Source: Euonymus europaeus (lineage: Eukaryota > Streptophyta > Magnoliopsida > Celastrales > Celastraceae). From it: 64,000 nt of DNA. The DNA lies in contig OY756965.1 of the NCBI GenBank assembly GCA_963580455.1, forward strand, positions 8,568,501 to 8,632,500, written 5' to 3'. A model generated the notes under the pieces. That model saw only the letters and a program-made list of their open reading frames with translations, made no database searches and was not told the origin of the DNA. Positions 14,901 to 27,214 of this stretch are shown here, in pieces. Numbering within the stretch: the stretch's first letter is position 1; every line of letters begins with the position of its first letter. A program made the translations under genes and the position numbers.

Positions 14901-15719
14901 GGATCATCAAAGTTGCTCCGTCTACACTTTTTATTGTTCTTTTATGTCCGATTTTCCGAGTATAAGTTTTCGTTATTATTTCAATGCCAAAACACCAACT
15001 TTCTATGAGAAATGGACAAAACTGTTAAAAGATCCCAAATAGAGAGAGTTCAGCAACTTCGGACCATCAAAGTTGCTCGGTGTACATTTTTTAGTGTTCT
15101 TCTATGTCCAATTTTACGAGTCTAAGCTTCCTAGATTATTTCGGTGTGAAAACAATAACTTTCTATGACAAATGAACAAAACCGTTAAAAGCTCCTCCAT
15201 ATAGAGAGTTGAGCAAGTTCGGACCATCAAAGTTGCTCGGTGTACACTTTTTAGTGTTCTTCTATGTCCAATTTTACGAGTATAAGCTTCGTAGATTATT
15301 TAGATGCCAAAACACCAACTTTCTATGACAAATGAACAAAACCGTTAAAAGCTCCTCCATATAGAGAGTTGAGCAACTTCGGACCATCAAAGTTGCCCGG
15401 TGTACAGTTTTTATTATTCTTCTATGTCCAATTTTACGAGTATAAGCTTCCTAGATTATTTCGATGCCAAAACAACAACTTTCTATGAGAAACGGACAAA
15501 ACCGTTGAAAGCTCCTCCATATAGAGAGTTGAGCAACTTTGGACCATCAAAGTTGCTCGGTGTACACTTTTTATTGTTCTTTTATCTCAAATTTTATGAG
15601 TATAAGATTCCGATATTTTTTCGATTCCAAAACACCAACTTTCTATGACAAATGGACAAAACCGTTGAAAGCTCCTCCATATAAAGAGTTGAGCAACTTC
15701 GGATCATCGAAGTTGCTCG
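11976..15719 (+). repeat. Heterogeneous satellite stretch without clear HOR
   Basis: Monomers of several classes follow one another without a repeating long unit and with many private substitutions and small indels, for example a 1-bp deletion near 12508 and CACCAATTTC near 13248. The stretch resembles an older, less homogenised part of the array. I see no genes. Confidence 0.8.
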
Positions 15720-16885
15720 GTGTACACTTTTTATTAATCTTCTATGTCCAATGTTACGAGTATAAACTTCGTAGATTATTTCGATGCCAAAACAACAACT
15801 TTCAGTTACAAATGGACAAAACCGTTAAAAGCTCCACCATAGAGAGATTTGAGCAACTTCGGACCATCAATGTTGCTCGGTGTACACTTTTTATTGTTCT
15901 TCTATGTCCAATTTTACGAGTATAAGTTTCCGAGATTATTTCGATGCCAAAACAACAACTTTCTATGACAAATGGACAAAACCGTTGAAAGCTCCTCCAT
16001 ATAGAGAGTTGAGCAACTTCGGACCATCGAAGTTGCTCGGTGTACACTTTTTATTAATCTTCTATGTCCAATGTTACGAGTATAAACTTCGTAGATTATT
16101 TCGATGCCAAAACAACAACTTTCAGTTACAAATGGACAAAACCGTTAAAAGCTCCACCATAGAGAGATTTGAGCAACTTCGGACCATCAATGTTGCTCGG
16201 TGTACACTTTTTATTGTTCTTCTATGTCCAATTTTACGAGTATAAGTTTCCGAGATTATTTCGATGCCAAAACAACAACTTTCTATGACAAATGGACAAA
16301 ACCGTTGAAAGCTCCTCCATATAGAGAGTTGAGCAACTTCGGACCATCGAAGTTGCTCGGTGTACACTTTTTATTAATCTTCTATGTCCAATGTTACGAG
16401 TATAAACTTCGTAGATTATTTCGATGCCAAAACAACAACTTTCAGTTACAAATGGACAAAACCGTTAAAAGCTCCACCATAGAGAGATTTGAGCAACTTC
16501 GGACCATCAATGTTGCTCGGTGTACACTTTTTATTGTTCTTCTATGTCCAATTTTACGAGTATAAGTTTCCGAGATTATTTCGATGCCAAAACAACAACT
16601 TTCTATGACAAATGGACAAAACCGTTGAAAGCTCCTCCATATAGAGAGTTGAGCAACTTCGGACCATCGAAGTTGCTCGGTGTACACTTTTTATTAATCT
16701 TCTATGTCCAATGTTACGAGTATAAACTTCGTAGATTATTTCGATGCCAAAACAACAACTTTCAGTTACAAATGGACAAAACCGTTAAAAGCTCCACCAT
16801 AGAGAGATTTGAGCAACTTCGGACCATCAATGTTGCTCGGTGTACACTTTTTATTGTTCTTCTATGTCCAATTTTACGAGTATAA
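15720..16885 (+). repeat. 320-bp dimer array, about 3.6 near-identical copies
   Basis: An a-d dimer repeats with a period of exactly 320 bp (starts near 15720, 16040, 16360 and 16680). The first three copies look identical by eye. The fourth changes ATAAGTTTCCGAG to ATAAGCTTCCGAG near 16884 and then leaves the dimer. It is the shortest and most uniform HOR in the window. Confidence 0.93.
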
Positions 16886-19800
16886 GCTTCCGAGATTATT
16901 TCGATGCCAAAACAACAACTTTCTATGACAAATGGACAAAACCGTTAAAAGCTTCTCCATAGAGAGAGTTGAGCAACTTTGGACCATTAAAGTTGCTCGG
17001 TATACACTTTTTATTGTTCTTTTATGTCAAATTTTACGAGTATAAGATTCCGATATTTTTTCGATTCCAAAACACCAACTTTCTATGACAAATGGACAAA
17101 ACCGTTGAAAGCTCCTCCATATAGAGAGTTGAGCAACTTCGGACCATCGAAGTTGCTCGGTGTACACTTTTTATTAATCTTCTATGTCCAATTTTACGAG
17201 TATAAGCTTCCTAGATTATTTTGATGCCAAAACGACAACTTTCTATGACAAATGGACAAAACCGTTAAAAGCTCGTCCATATAGACTGTTGAGCAACTTC
17301 GGATCATCAATGTTGCTCCGCCTACACTTTTTATTGTTCTTTTATGTCCGATTTTCCGAGTATTAGTTATCGTTATTATTTCAATGCCAAAACACCAACT
17401 TTCTATGAGAAATGGACAAAACCGTTAAAAGATCCCAAATAGAGAGAGTTCAGCAACTTCAGACCATCAAAGTTGCTCGGTGTACACTTTTTAGTGTTCT
17501 TCTATGTCAAATTTTACGAGTATAAGCTTCGTAGATTATTTCAATGCCAAAACACCAACTTCCTATGACAAATGGACAAAACCGTTAAAAGCTCCCAAAT
17601 AGAGAGATTTGAGCAACTTCGGACCATCAAAGTTGCTCGGTGTACACTTTGTATAGTTCTTCTATGTCCAGTTTTACGAGTATAAGCTTCCTAGATTATT
17701 TTGATGCCAAAACGACAACTTTCTATGACAAATGGACAAAACCGTTAAAAGCTCGTCCATATAGAGAGTTGAGCAACTTCGGATCATCAATGTTGCTCCG
17801 TCTACACTTTTTATTGTTCTTTTATGTCCGATTTTCTGAGTATAAGTTTTCGTTATTATTTCAATGCCAAAACACCAACTTTCTATGAGAAATGGACAAA
17901 ACCGTTAGAAGATCCCTAATAGAGAGAGTTGAGCAACTTTGGACCATCAAAGTTGCTCGGTGTACACTTTTTATTGTTCTTTTATGTCAAATTTTACGAG
18001 TATAAGATTCCGATATTTTTTCGATTCCAAAACACCAACTTTCTATGACAAATGGACAAAACCGTTGAAAGCTCCTCCATATAGAGAGTTGAGCAACTTC
18101 GAACCATCGAAGTTGCTCGGTGTACACTTTTTATTAATCTTCTATGTCCAATGTTACGAGTATAAACTTCGTAGATTATTCCGATGCCAAAACAACAACT
18201 TTCAGTTACAAATGGACAAAACCGTTAAAAGCTCCACCATAGAGAGATTTGAGCAACTTCGGACCATCAATGTTGCTCGGTGTACACTTTTTATTGTTCT
18301 TCTATGTCCAATTTTACGAGTATAAGCTTCCGAGATTATTTCGATGCCAAAACAACAACTTTCTATGACAAATGGACAAAACCGTTAAAAGCTTCTCCAT
18401 AGAGAGAGTTGAGCAACTTTGGACCATTAAAGTTGCTCGGTATACACTTTTTATTGTTCTTTTATGTCAAATTTTACGAGTATAAGATTCCGATATTTTT
18501 TCGATTCCAAAACACCAACTTTCTATGACAAATGGACAAAACCGTTGAAAGCTCCTCCATATAGAGAGTTGAGCAACTTCGGACCATCGAAGTTGCTCGG
18601 TGTACACTTTTTATTAATCTTCTATGTCCAATTTTACGAGTATAAGCTTCCTAGATTATTTTGATGCCAAAACGACAACTTTCTATGACAAATGGACAAA
18701 ACCGTTAAAAGCTCGTCCATATAGAGTGTTGAGCAACTTCGGATCATCAATGTTGCTCCGCCTACACTTTTTATTGTTCTTTTATGTCCGTTTTTCCGAG
18801 TATAAGTTTTTGTTATTATTTCAATGCCAAAACACCAACTTTCTATGAGAAATGGACAAAACCGTTAGAAGATCCCTAATAGAGAGAGTTGAGCAACTTC
18901 GGACCATCAAAGTTGCTCAATGTACACTTTTTATTAATCTTCTATGTCCAATGGTACGAGTATAAACTTCGTAGATTATTTCGATGCCAAAACAACAACT
19001 TTCTATTACAAATGGACAAAACCGTTAAAAGCTCCACCATAGAGAGAGTTGAGAACCTTCGGACCATCAAAGTTGCTCGGTGTACACTTTTTATTGTTCT
19101 TCTATGTATAATGTTACGAGTATAAGCTTCGTAGATTATTTCGATGCCAAAACACCAACTTTCTATTACAAATGGACAAAACCGTTAAAAGCTCCTCTAT
19201 AGCGAGAGTTGAGAAACTTCGGACCATCAAAGTTGCCCGGTGTACAGTTTTTATTATTCTTCTATGTCCAATTTTACGAGTATAAGCTTCCTAGATTATT
19301 TCGATGCCAAAACAACAACTTTCTATGACAAATGGACAAAACCGTTGAAAGCTCCTCCATATAGAGAGTTGAGCAACTTTGGACCATCAAAGTTGCTCGG
19401 TGTACACTTTTTATTGTTCTTTTATGTCAAATTTTATGAGTATAAGATTCCGATATTTTTTCGATTCCAAAACACCAACTTTCTATGACAAATGGACAAA
19501 ACCGTTAAAAGCTCCTCCATATAGAGAGTTGAGCAACTTCGGACCATCAAAGTTGCTCAATGTACACTTTTTATTAATCTTCTATGTCGAATGTTACGAG
19601 TATAAACTTCGTAGATTATTTCGATGCCAAAACAACAACTTTCTGTTACAAATGGACAAAACCGTTAAAAGTTCCACCATAGAGAGAGTTGAGCAACTTT
19701 GGACCATCAAAGTTGCTCGGTGTAAACTTTTTATTGTTCTTTTATGTCAAATTTTACGAGTATAAGATTCCGATATTTTTTCGATTCGAAAACACCAACT

Positions 19801-22800
19801 TTCTATGACAAATGGACAAAACCGTTGAAAGCTCCTCCATATAGAGAGTTGAGCAACTTCGGACCATCGAATTTGCTCGGTGTACACTTTTTATTAATCT
19901 TCTATGTCCAATGTTACGAGTATAAGCTTCCGAGATTATTTCGATGCCAAAACAACAACTTTCTATGACAAATGGACAAAACCGTTAAAAGCTTCTCCAT
20001 AGAAAGAGTTGAGCAAATTTGGACCATTAAAGTTGCTCGGTATACACTTTTTATTGTTCTTTTATGTCAAATTTTACGAGTATAAGATTCCGATATTTTT
20101 TCGATTCCAAAACACCAACTTTCTATGACAAATGGACGAAACCGTTGAAAGCTCCTCCATATAGAGAGTTGAGCAACTTCGGACCATCGAAGTTGCTCGG
20201 TGTACACTTTTTATTAATTTTCTATGTCCAATTTTACGAGTATAAGCTTCCTAGATTATTTTGATGCCAAAACGACAACTTTCTATGACAAATGGACAAA
20301 ACCGTTAAAAGCTCGTCCATATAGAGAGTTGAGCAACTTCGGATCATCAATGTTGCTCCGTCTACACTTTTTATTGTTTTTTATGTCCGATTTTCCGAGT
20401 ATTAGTTATCGTTATTATTTCAATGCCAAAACACCAACTTTCTATGAGAAATGGACAAAACCGTTAAAAGATCCCAAATAGAGAGAGTTCAGCAACTTCG
20501 GACCATCAAAGTTGCTCGGTGTACATTTTTTAGTGTTCTTCTATGTCAAATTTTACGAGTATAAGCTTCGTAGATTATTTCAATGCCAAAACACCAACTT
20601 CCTATGACAAATGGACAAAACCGTTAAAAGCTCCCAAATAGAGAGAGTTGAGCAACTTCGGACCATCAAAGTTGCTCGGTGTACACTTTGTATAGTTCTT
20701 CTATGTCCAGTTTTACGAGTATAAGCTTCCTAGATTATTTTGATGCTGAAATGACAACTTTCTATGACAAATGGACAAAACCGTTAAAAGCTCGTCCATA
20801 TAGAGAGTTGAGCAACTTCGGATCATCAATGTTGCTCCGTCTACACTTTTTATTGTTCTTTTATGTCCGATTTTCTGAGTATAAGTTTTCGTTATTATTT
20901 CAATGCCAAAACACCAACTTTCTATGAGAAATGGACAAAACCGTTAGAAGATCCCTAATAGAGAGAGTTGAGCAACTTTGGACCATCAAAGTTGCTCGGT
21001 GTACACTTTTTATTGTTCTTTTATGTCAAATTTTACGAGTATAAGATTCCGATATTCTTTCGATTCCAAAACACCAACTTTCTATGACAAATGGACAAAA
21101 CCGTTGAAAGCTCCTCCATATAGAGAGTTGAGCAACTTCGAACCATCGAAGTTGCTCGGTGTACACTTTTTATTAATCTTCTATGTCCAATGTTACGAGT
21201 ATAAACTTCGTAGATTATTTCGATGCCAAAACAACAACTTTCAGTTACAAATGGACAAAACCGTTAAAAGCTCCACCATAGAGAGATTTGAGCAACTTCG
21301 GACCATCAATGTTGCTCGGTGTACACTTTTTATTGTTCTTCTATGTCCAATTTTACGAGTATAAGCTTCCGAGATTATTTCGATGCCAAAACAACAACTT
21401 TCTATGACAAATGGACAAAACCGTTAAAAGCTTCTCCATAGAGAGAGTTGAGCAACTTTGGACCATTAAAGTTGCTCGGTATACACTTTTTATTGTTCTT
21501 TTATGTCAAATTTTACGAGTATAAGATTCCGATATTTTTTCGATTCCAAAACACCAACTTTCTATGACAAATGGACAAAACCGTTGAAAGCTCCTCCATA
21601 TAGAGAGTTGAGCAACTTCGGACCATCGAAGTTTCTCGGTGTACACTTTTTATTAATCTTCTATGTCCAATTTTACGAGTATAAGCTTCCTAGATTATTT
21701 TGATGCCAAAACGACAACTTTCTATGACAAATGGACAAAACTGTTAAAAGCTCGTCCATATAGAGAGTTGAGCAACTTCGGATCATCAATGTTGCTCCGC
21801 CTACACTTTTTATTGTTCTTTTATGTCCGTTTTTCCGAGTATAAGTTTTCAATATTATTTCAATGCCAAAACACCAACTTTCTATGAGAAATGGACAAAA
21901 CCGTTAGAAGATCCCTAATAGAGAGAGTTGAGCAACTTCGGACCATCAAAATTGCTCGGTGTACACTTTTTAGTATTCTTCTATGTCCAATTTTACGAGT
22001 ATAAGCTTCGTAGATTATTTCGATGCCAAAACACCAACTTTCTATGACAAATGAACAAAACCGTTAAAAGCTCCTCCATATAGAGAGTTGAGCAACTTCG
22101 GACCATCAAAGTTGCTCGGTGTACACTTTTTATTGTTCTTCTATGTATAATGTTACGAGTATAAGCTTCGTAGATTATTTCGATGCCAAAACACCAACTT
22201 TCTATTACAAATGGACAAAACCGTTAAAAGCTCCTCTATAGCGAGAGTTGAGAAACTTCGGACCATCATAGTTGCCCGGTGTACAGTTTTTATTATTCTT
22301 CTATGTCCAATTTTACGAGTATAAGCTTCCTAGATTATTTCGATGCCAAAACAACAACTTTCTATGACAAATGGACAAAACCGTTGAAAGCTCCTGCATA
22401 TAGAGAGTTGAGCAACTTTGGACCATCTAAGTTGCTCGGTGTACACTTTTTATTGTTCTTTTATGTCAAATTTTATGAGTATAAGATTCCGATATTTTTT
22501 CGATTCCAAAACACCAACTTTCTATGACAAATGGACAAAACCGTTAAAAGCTCCTCCATATAGAGAGTTGAGCAACTTCGGACCATCAAAGTTGCTCAAT
22601 GTACACTTTTTATTAATCTTCTATGTCGAATGTTACGAGTATAAACTTCGTAGATTATTTCGATGCCAAAACAACAACTTTCTGTTACAAATGGACAAAA
22701 CCGTTAAAAGCTCCACCATAGAGAGAGTTGAGCAACTTTGGACCATCAAAGTTGCTCGGTGTACACTTTTTATTGTTCTTTTATGTCAAATTTTACGAGT

Positions 22801-23980
22801 ATAAGATTCCGATATTTTTTCGATTCGAAAACACCAACTTTCTATGACAAATGGACAAAACCGTTGAAAGCTCCTCCATATAGAGAGTTGAGCAACTTCG
22901 GACCATCGAAGTTTCTCGGTGTACACTTTTTATTAATCTTCTATGTCCAATGTTACGAGTATAAGCTTCCGAGATTATTTCGATGCCAAAACAACAACTT
23001 TCTATGACAAATGGACAAAACCGTTAAAAGCTTCTCCATAGAAAGAGTTGAGCAACTTTGGACCATTAAAGTTGCTCGGTATACACTTTTTATTGTTCTT
23101 TTATGTCAAATTTTACGAGTATAAGATTCCGATATTTTTTTCGTTTCCAAAACACCAACTTTCTATGACAAATGGACAAAACCGTTGAAAGCTCCTCCAT
23201 ATAGAGAGTTGAGCAACTTCGGACCATCGAAGTTGCTCGGTGTACACTTTTTATTAATCTTCTATGTCCAATTTTACGAGTATAAGCTTCCTAGATTATT
23301 TTGATGCCAAAACGACAACTTTCTATGACAAATGGACAAAACCGTTAAAAGCTCGTCCATATAGAGAGTTGAGCAACTACGGATCATCAATGTTGCTCCG
23401 TCTACACTTTTTATTGTTTTTTATGTCCGATTTTCCGAGTATTAGTTATCGTTATTATTTCAATGCCAAAACACCAACTTTCTATGAGAAATGGACAAAA
23501 CCGTTAAAAGATCCCAAATAGAGAGAGTTCAGCAACTTCGGACCATCAAAGTTGCTCGGTGTACATTTTTTAGTGTTCTTCTATGTCCAATTTTACGAGT
23601 ATAAGCTTCGTAGATTATTTCAATGCCAAAACACCAACTTCCTATGACAAATGGACAAAACCGTTAAAAGCTCCCAAATAGAGATAGTTGAGCAACTTCG
23701 GACCATCAAAGTTGCTCGGTGTACACTTTGTATAGTTCTTCTATGTCCAGTTTTACGAGTATAAGCTTCCTAGATTATTTTGATGCCAAAACGACAACTT
23801 TCTATGACAAATGGACAAAACCGTTAAAAGCTCGTCCATATAGAGAGTTGAGCAACTTCGGATCATCAATGTTGCTCCGTCTACACTTTTTATTGTTCTT
23901 TTATGTCCGATTTTCCGAGTATAAGTTTTCGTTATTATTTCAATGCCAAAACACCAACTTTCTATGAGAAATGGACAAAA
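16870..23980 (+). repeat. 19-monomer HOR (~3.04 kb), two full copies and a partial third
   Basis: The unit spans 16870-19909 and 19910-22948 (offsets 3040 and 3039), and a partial third copy runs to about 23980. The class order from 17939 is b a d b e c a h i b a b a/d b e c f e' c. Here h carries TGTATAATGTTACG and i carries GTTGCCCGGTGTACAG. The one-base-shorter period comes from a 159-bp class c monomer, in which ATTGTTCTTTTATG became ATTGTTTTTTATG. The third copy ends where its last monomer runs into a trimer expansion. Confidence 0.88.
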
Positions 23981-25439
23981 CCGTTAAAAGATCCCAAATA
24001 GAGAGAGTTCAGCAACTTCGGACCATCAAAGTTGCTCGGTGTACATTTTTTAGTGTTCTTCTATGTCCAATTTTACGAGTATAAGCTTCGTAGATTATTT
24101 CAATGCCAAAACACCAACTTCCTATGACAAATGGACAAAACCGTTAAAAGCTCCCAAATAGAGAGAGTTGAGCAACTTCGGACCATCAAAGTTGCTCGGT
24201 GTACACTTTGTATAGTTCTTCTATGTCCAGTTTTACGAGTATAAGCTTCCTAGATTATTTTGATGCCAAAACGACAACTTTCTATGACAAATGGACAAAA
24301 CCGTTAAAAGCTCGTCCATATAGAGAGTTGAGCAACTTCGGATCATCAATGTTGCTCCGTCTACACTTTTTATTGTTCTTTTATGTCCGATTTTCCGAGT
24401 ATAAGTTTTCGTTATTATTTCAATGCCAAAACACCAACTTTCTATGAGAAATGGACAAAACCGTTAAAAGATCCCAAATAGAGAGAGTTCAGCAACTTCG
24501 GACCATCAAAGTTGCTCGGTGTACATTTTTTAGTGTTCTTCTATGTCCAATTTTACGAGTATAAGCTTCGTAGATTATTTCAATGCCAAAACACCAACTT
24601 CCTATGACAAATGGACAAAACCGTTAAAAGCTCCCAAATAGAGAGAGTTGAGCAACTTCGGACCATCGAAGTTGCTCGGTGTACACTTTTTATTAATCTT
24701 CTATGTCCAATTTTACGAGTATAAGCTTCCTAGATTATTTTGATGCCAAAACGACAACTTTCTATGACAAATGGACAAAACCGTTAAAAGCTCGTCCATA
24801 TAGAGAGTTGAGCAACTTCGGATCATCAATGTTGCTCCGTCTACACTTTTTATTGTTTTTTATGTCCGATTTTCCGAGTATTAGTTATCGTTATTATTTC
24901 AATGCCAAAACACCAACTTTCTATGAGAAATGGACAAAACCGTTAAAAGATCCCAAATAGAGAGAGTTCAGCAACTTCGGACCATCAAAGTTGCTCGGTG
25001 TACATTTTTTAGTGTTCTTCTATGTCCAATTTTACGAGTATAAGCTTCGTAGATTATTTCAATGCCAAAACACCAACTTCCTATGACAAATGGACAAAAC
25101 CGTTAAAAGCTCCCAAATAGAGAGAGTTGAGCAACTTCGGACCATCAAAGTTGCTCGGTGTACACTTTGTATAGTTCTTCTATGTCCAGTTTTACGAGTA
25201 TAAGCTTCCTAGATTATTTTGATGCCAAAACGACAACTTTCTCTGACAAATGGACAAAACCGTTAAAAGCTCGTCCATATAGAGAGTTGAGCAACTTCGG
25301 ATCATCAATGTTGCTCCGTCTACACTTTTTATTGTTCTTTTATGTCCGATTTTCCGAGTATAAGTTTTCGTTATTATTTCAATGCCAAAACACCAACTTT
25401 CTATGAGAAATGGACAAAACCGTTAGAAGATCTCTAATA
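23521..25439 (+). repeat. Trimer (f-e'-c) array, four copies of ~480 bp
   Basis: The three-monomer module f-e'-c starts at 23521, 24001, 24481 and 24960. It is recognised by GAGAGAGTTCAGC followed by ACATTTTTTAGTG (f), CACTTTGTATAGTTC (e') and TTGCTCCGTCTACAC (c). The third copy uses e (CATCGAAG, TATTAATC) in place of e' and contains a 159-bp c monomer. The same module is the variable part of the HORs that follow. Confidence 0.88.
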
Positions 25440-25456
25440 GAGAGAGTTGAGCAACT

Positions 25457-27214
25457 TTGGACCATCAAAGTTGCTCGGTGTACACTTTTTATTGTTCTTT
25501 TACGTCAAATTTTACGAGTATAAGATTCCGATATTTTTTCGATTCCAAAACACCAACTTTCTATGACAAATGGACAAAACCGTTGAAAGCTCCTCCATAT
25601 AGAGAGTTGAGCAACTTCGAACCATCGAAGTTGCTCGGTGTACACTTTTTATTAATCTTCTATGTCCAATGTTATGAGTATAAACTTCGTAGATTATTTC
25701 GATGCCAAAACAACAACTTTCAGTTACAAATGGACAAAACCGTTAAAAGCTCCACCATAGAGAGATTTGAGCAACTTCGGACCATCAATGTTGCTCGGTG
25801 TACACTTTTTATTGTTCTTCTATGTCCAATTTTACGAGTATAAGCTTCCGAGATTATTTGGATGCCAAAACAACAACTTTCCATGACAAATGGACAAAAC
25901 CGTTGAAAGCTCCTCCATATAGAGAGTTGAGCAACTTCGTACCATCGAAGTTGCTCGGTGTACACTTTTTATTAATCTTCTATGTCCAATGTTACGAGTA
26001 TAAACTTCGTAGATTATTTCGATGCCAAAACAACAACTTTCAGTTACAAATGGACAAAACCGTTAAAAGCTCCACCATAGAGAGATTTGAGCAACTTCGG
26101 ACCATCGATGTTGCTCGTTGTACACTTTTTATTGTTCTTCTTTGTCCAATTTTACGAGTATAAGCTTCCGAGATTATTTCGATGCCAAAACAACGACTTT
26201 CTATGACAAATGGACAAAACCGTTAAAAGCTTCTCCATAGAGAGAGTTGAGCAACTTTGGACCATTAAAGTTGCTCGGTATACACTTTTTATTGTTCTTT
26301 TATGTCAAATTTTACGAGTATAAGATTCCGATATTTTTTCGATTCCAAAACACCAACTTTCTATGACAAGTGGACAAAACCTTTGAAAGCTCCTCCATAT
26401 AGAGAGTTGAGCAACTTCGGACCATCGAAGTTGCTCGGTGTACACTTTTTATTAATCTTCTATGTCCAATTTTACGAGTATAAGCTTCCTAGATTATTTT
26501 GATGCGAAAACGACAACTTTCTATGACAAATGGACAAAACCGTTAAAAGCTCGTCCATATAGAGAGTTGAGCAACTTCGGATCATCAATGTTGCTCCGTC
26601 TACACTTTTTATTGTTTTTTATGTCCGATTTTCCGAGTATTAGTTATCGTTATTATTTCAATGCCAAAACACCAACTTTCTATGAGAAATGGACAAAACC
26701 GTTAAAAGATCCCAAATAGAGAGAGTTCAACAACTTCGGACCATCAAAGTTGCTCGGTGTACATTTTTTAGTGTTCTTCTATGTCCAATTTTACGAGTAT
26801 AAGCTTCGTAGATTATTTCAATGCCAAAACACCAACTTCCTATGACAAATGGACAAAACCGTTAAAAGCTCCCAAATAGAGAGAGTTGAGCAACTTCGGA
26901 CCATCAAAGTTGCTCGGTGTACACTTTGTATAGTTCTTCTATGTCCAGTATTACGAGTATAAGCTTCCTAGATTATTTTGATGCCAAAACGACAACTTTC
27001 TATGACAAATGGACAAAATCGTTAAAACTCGTCCATATAGAGAGTTGAGTAACTTCGGATCATCAATGTTGCTCCGTCTACACTTTTTATGGTTCTTTTA
27101 TGTCCGATTTTCCGAGTATAAGTTTTCGTTATTATTTCAATGCCAAAACACCAACTTTCTATGAGAAATGGACAAAACCGTTAGAAGATCCCAAATAGAG
27201 AGAGTTGAGCAACT
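25457..27214 (+). repeat. 11-monomer HOR (1758 bp)
   Basis: Class order is b a d a d' b e c f e' c. The length is 1758 bp because one class c monomer and one e' monomer each lack a base; in the latter, GTTAAAAGCTCG became GTTAAAACTCG. This is the first of eight consecutive HORs that share the same eight-monomer core. Confidence 0.87.
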
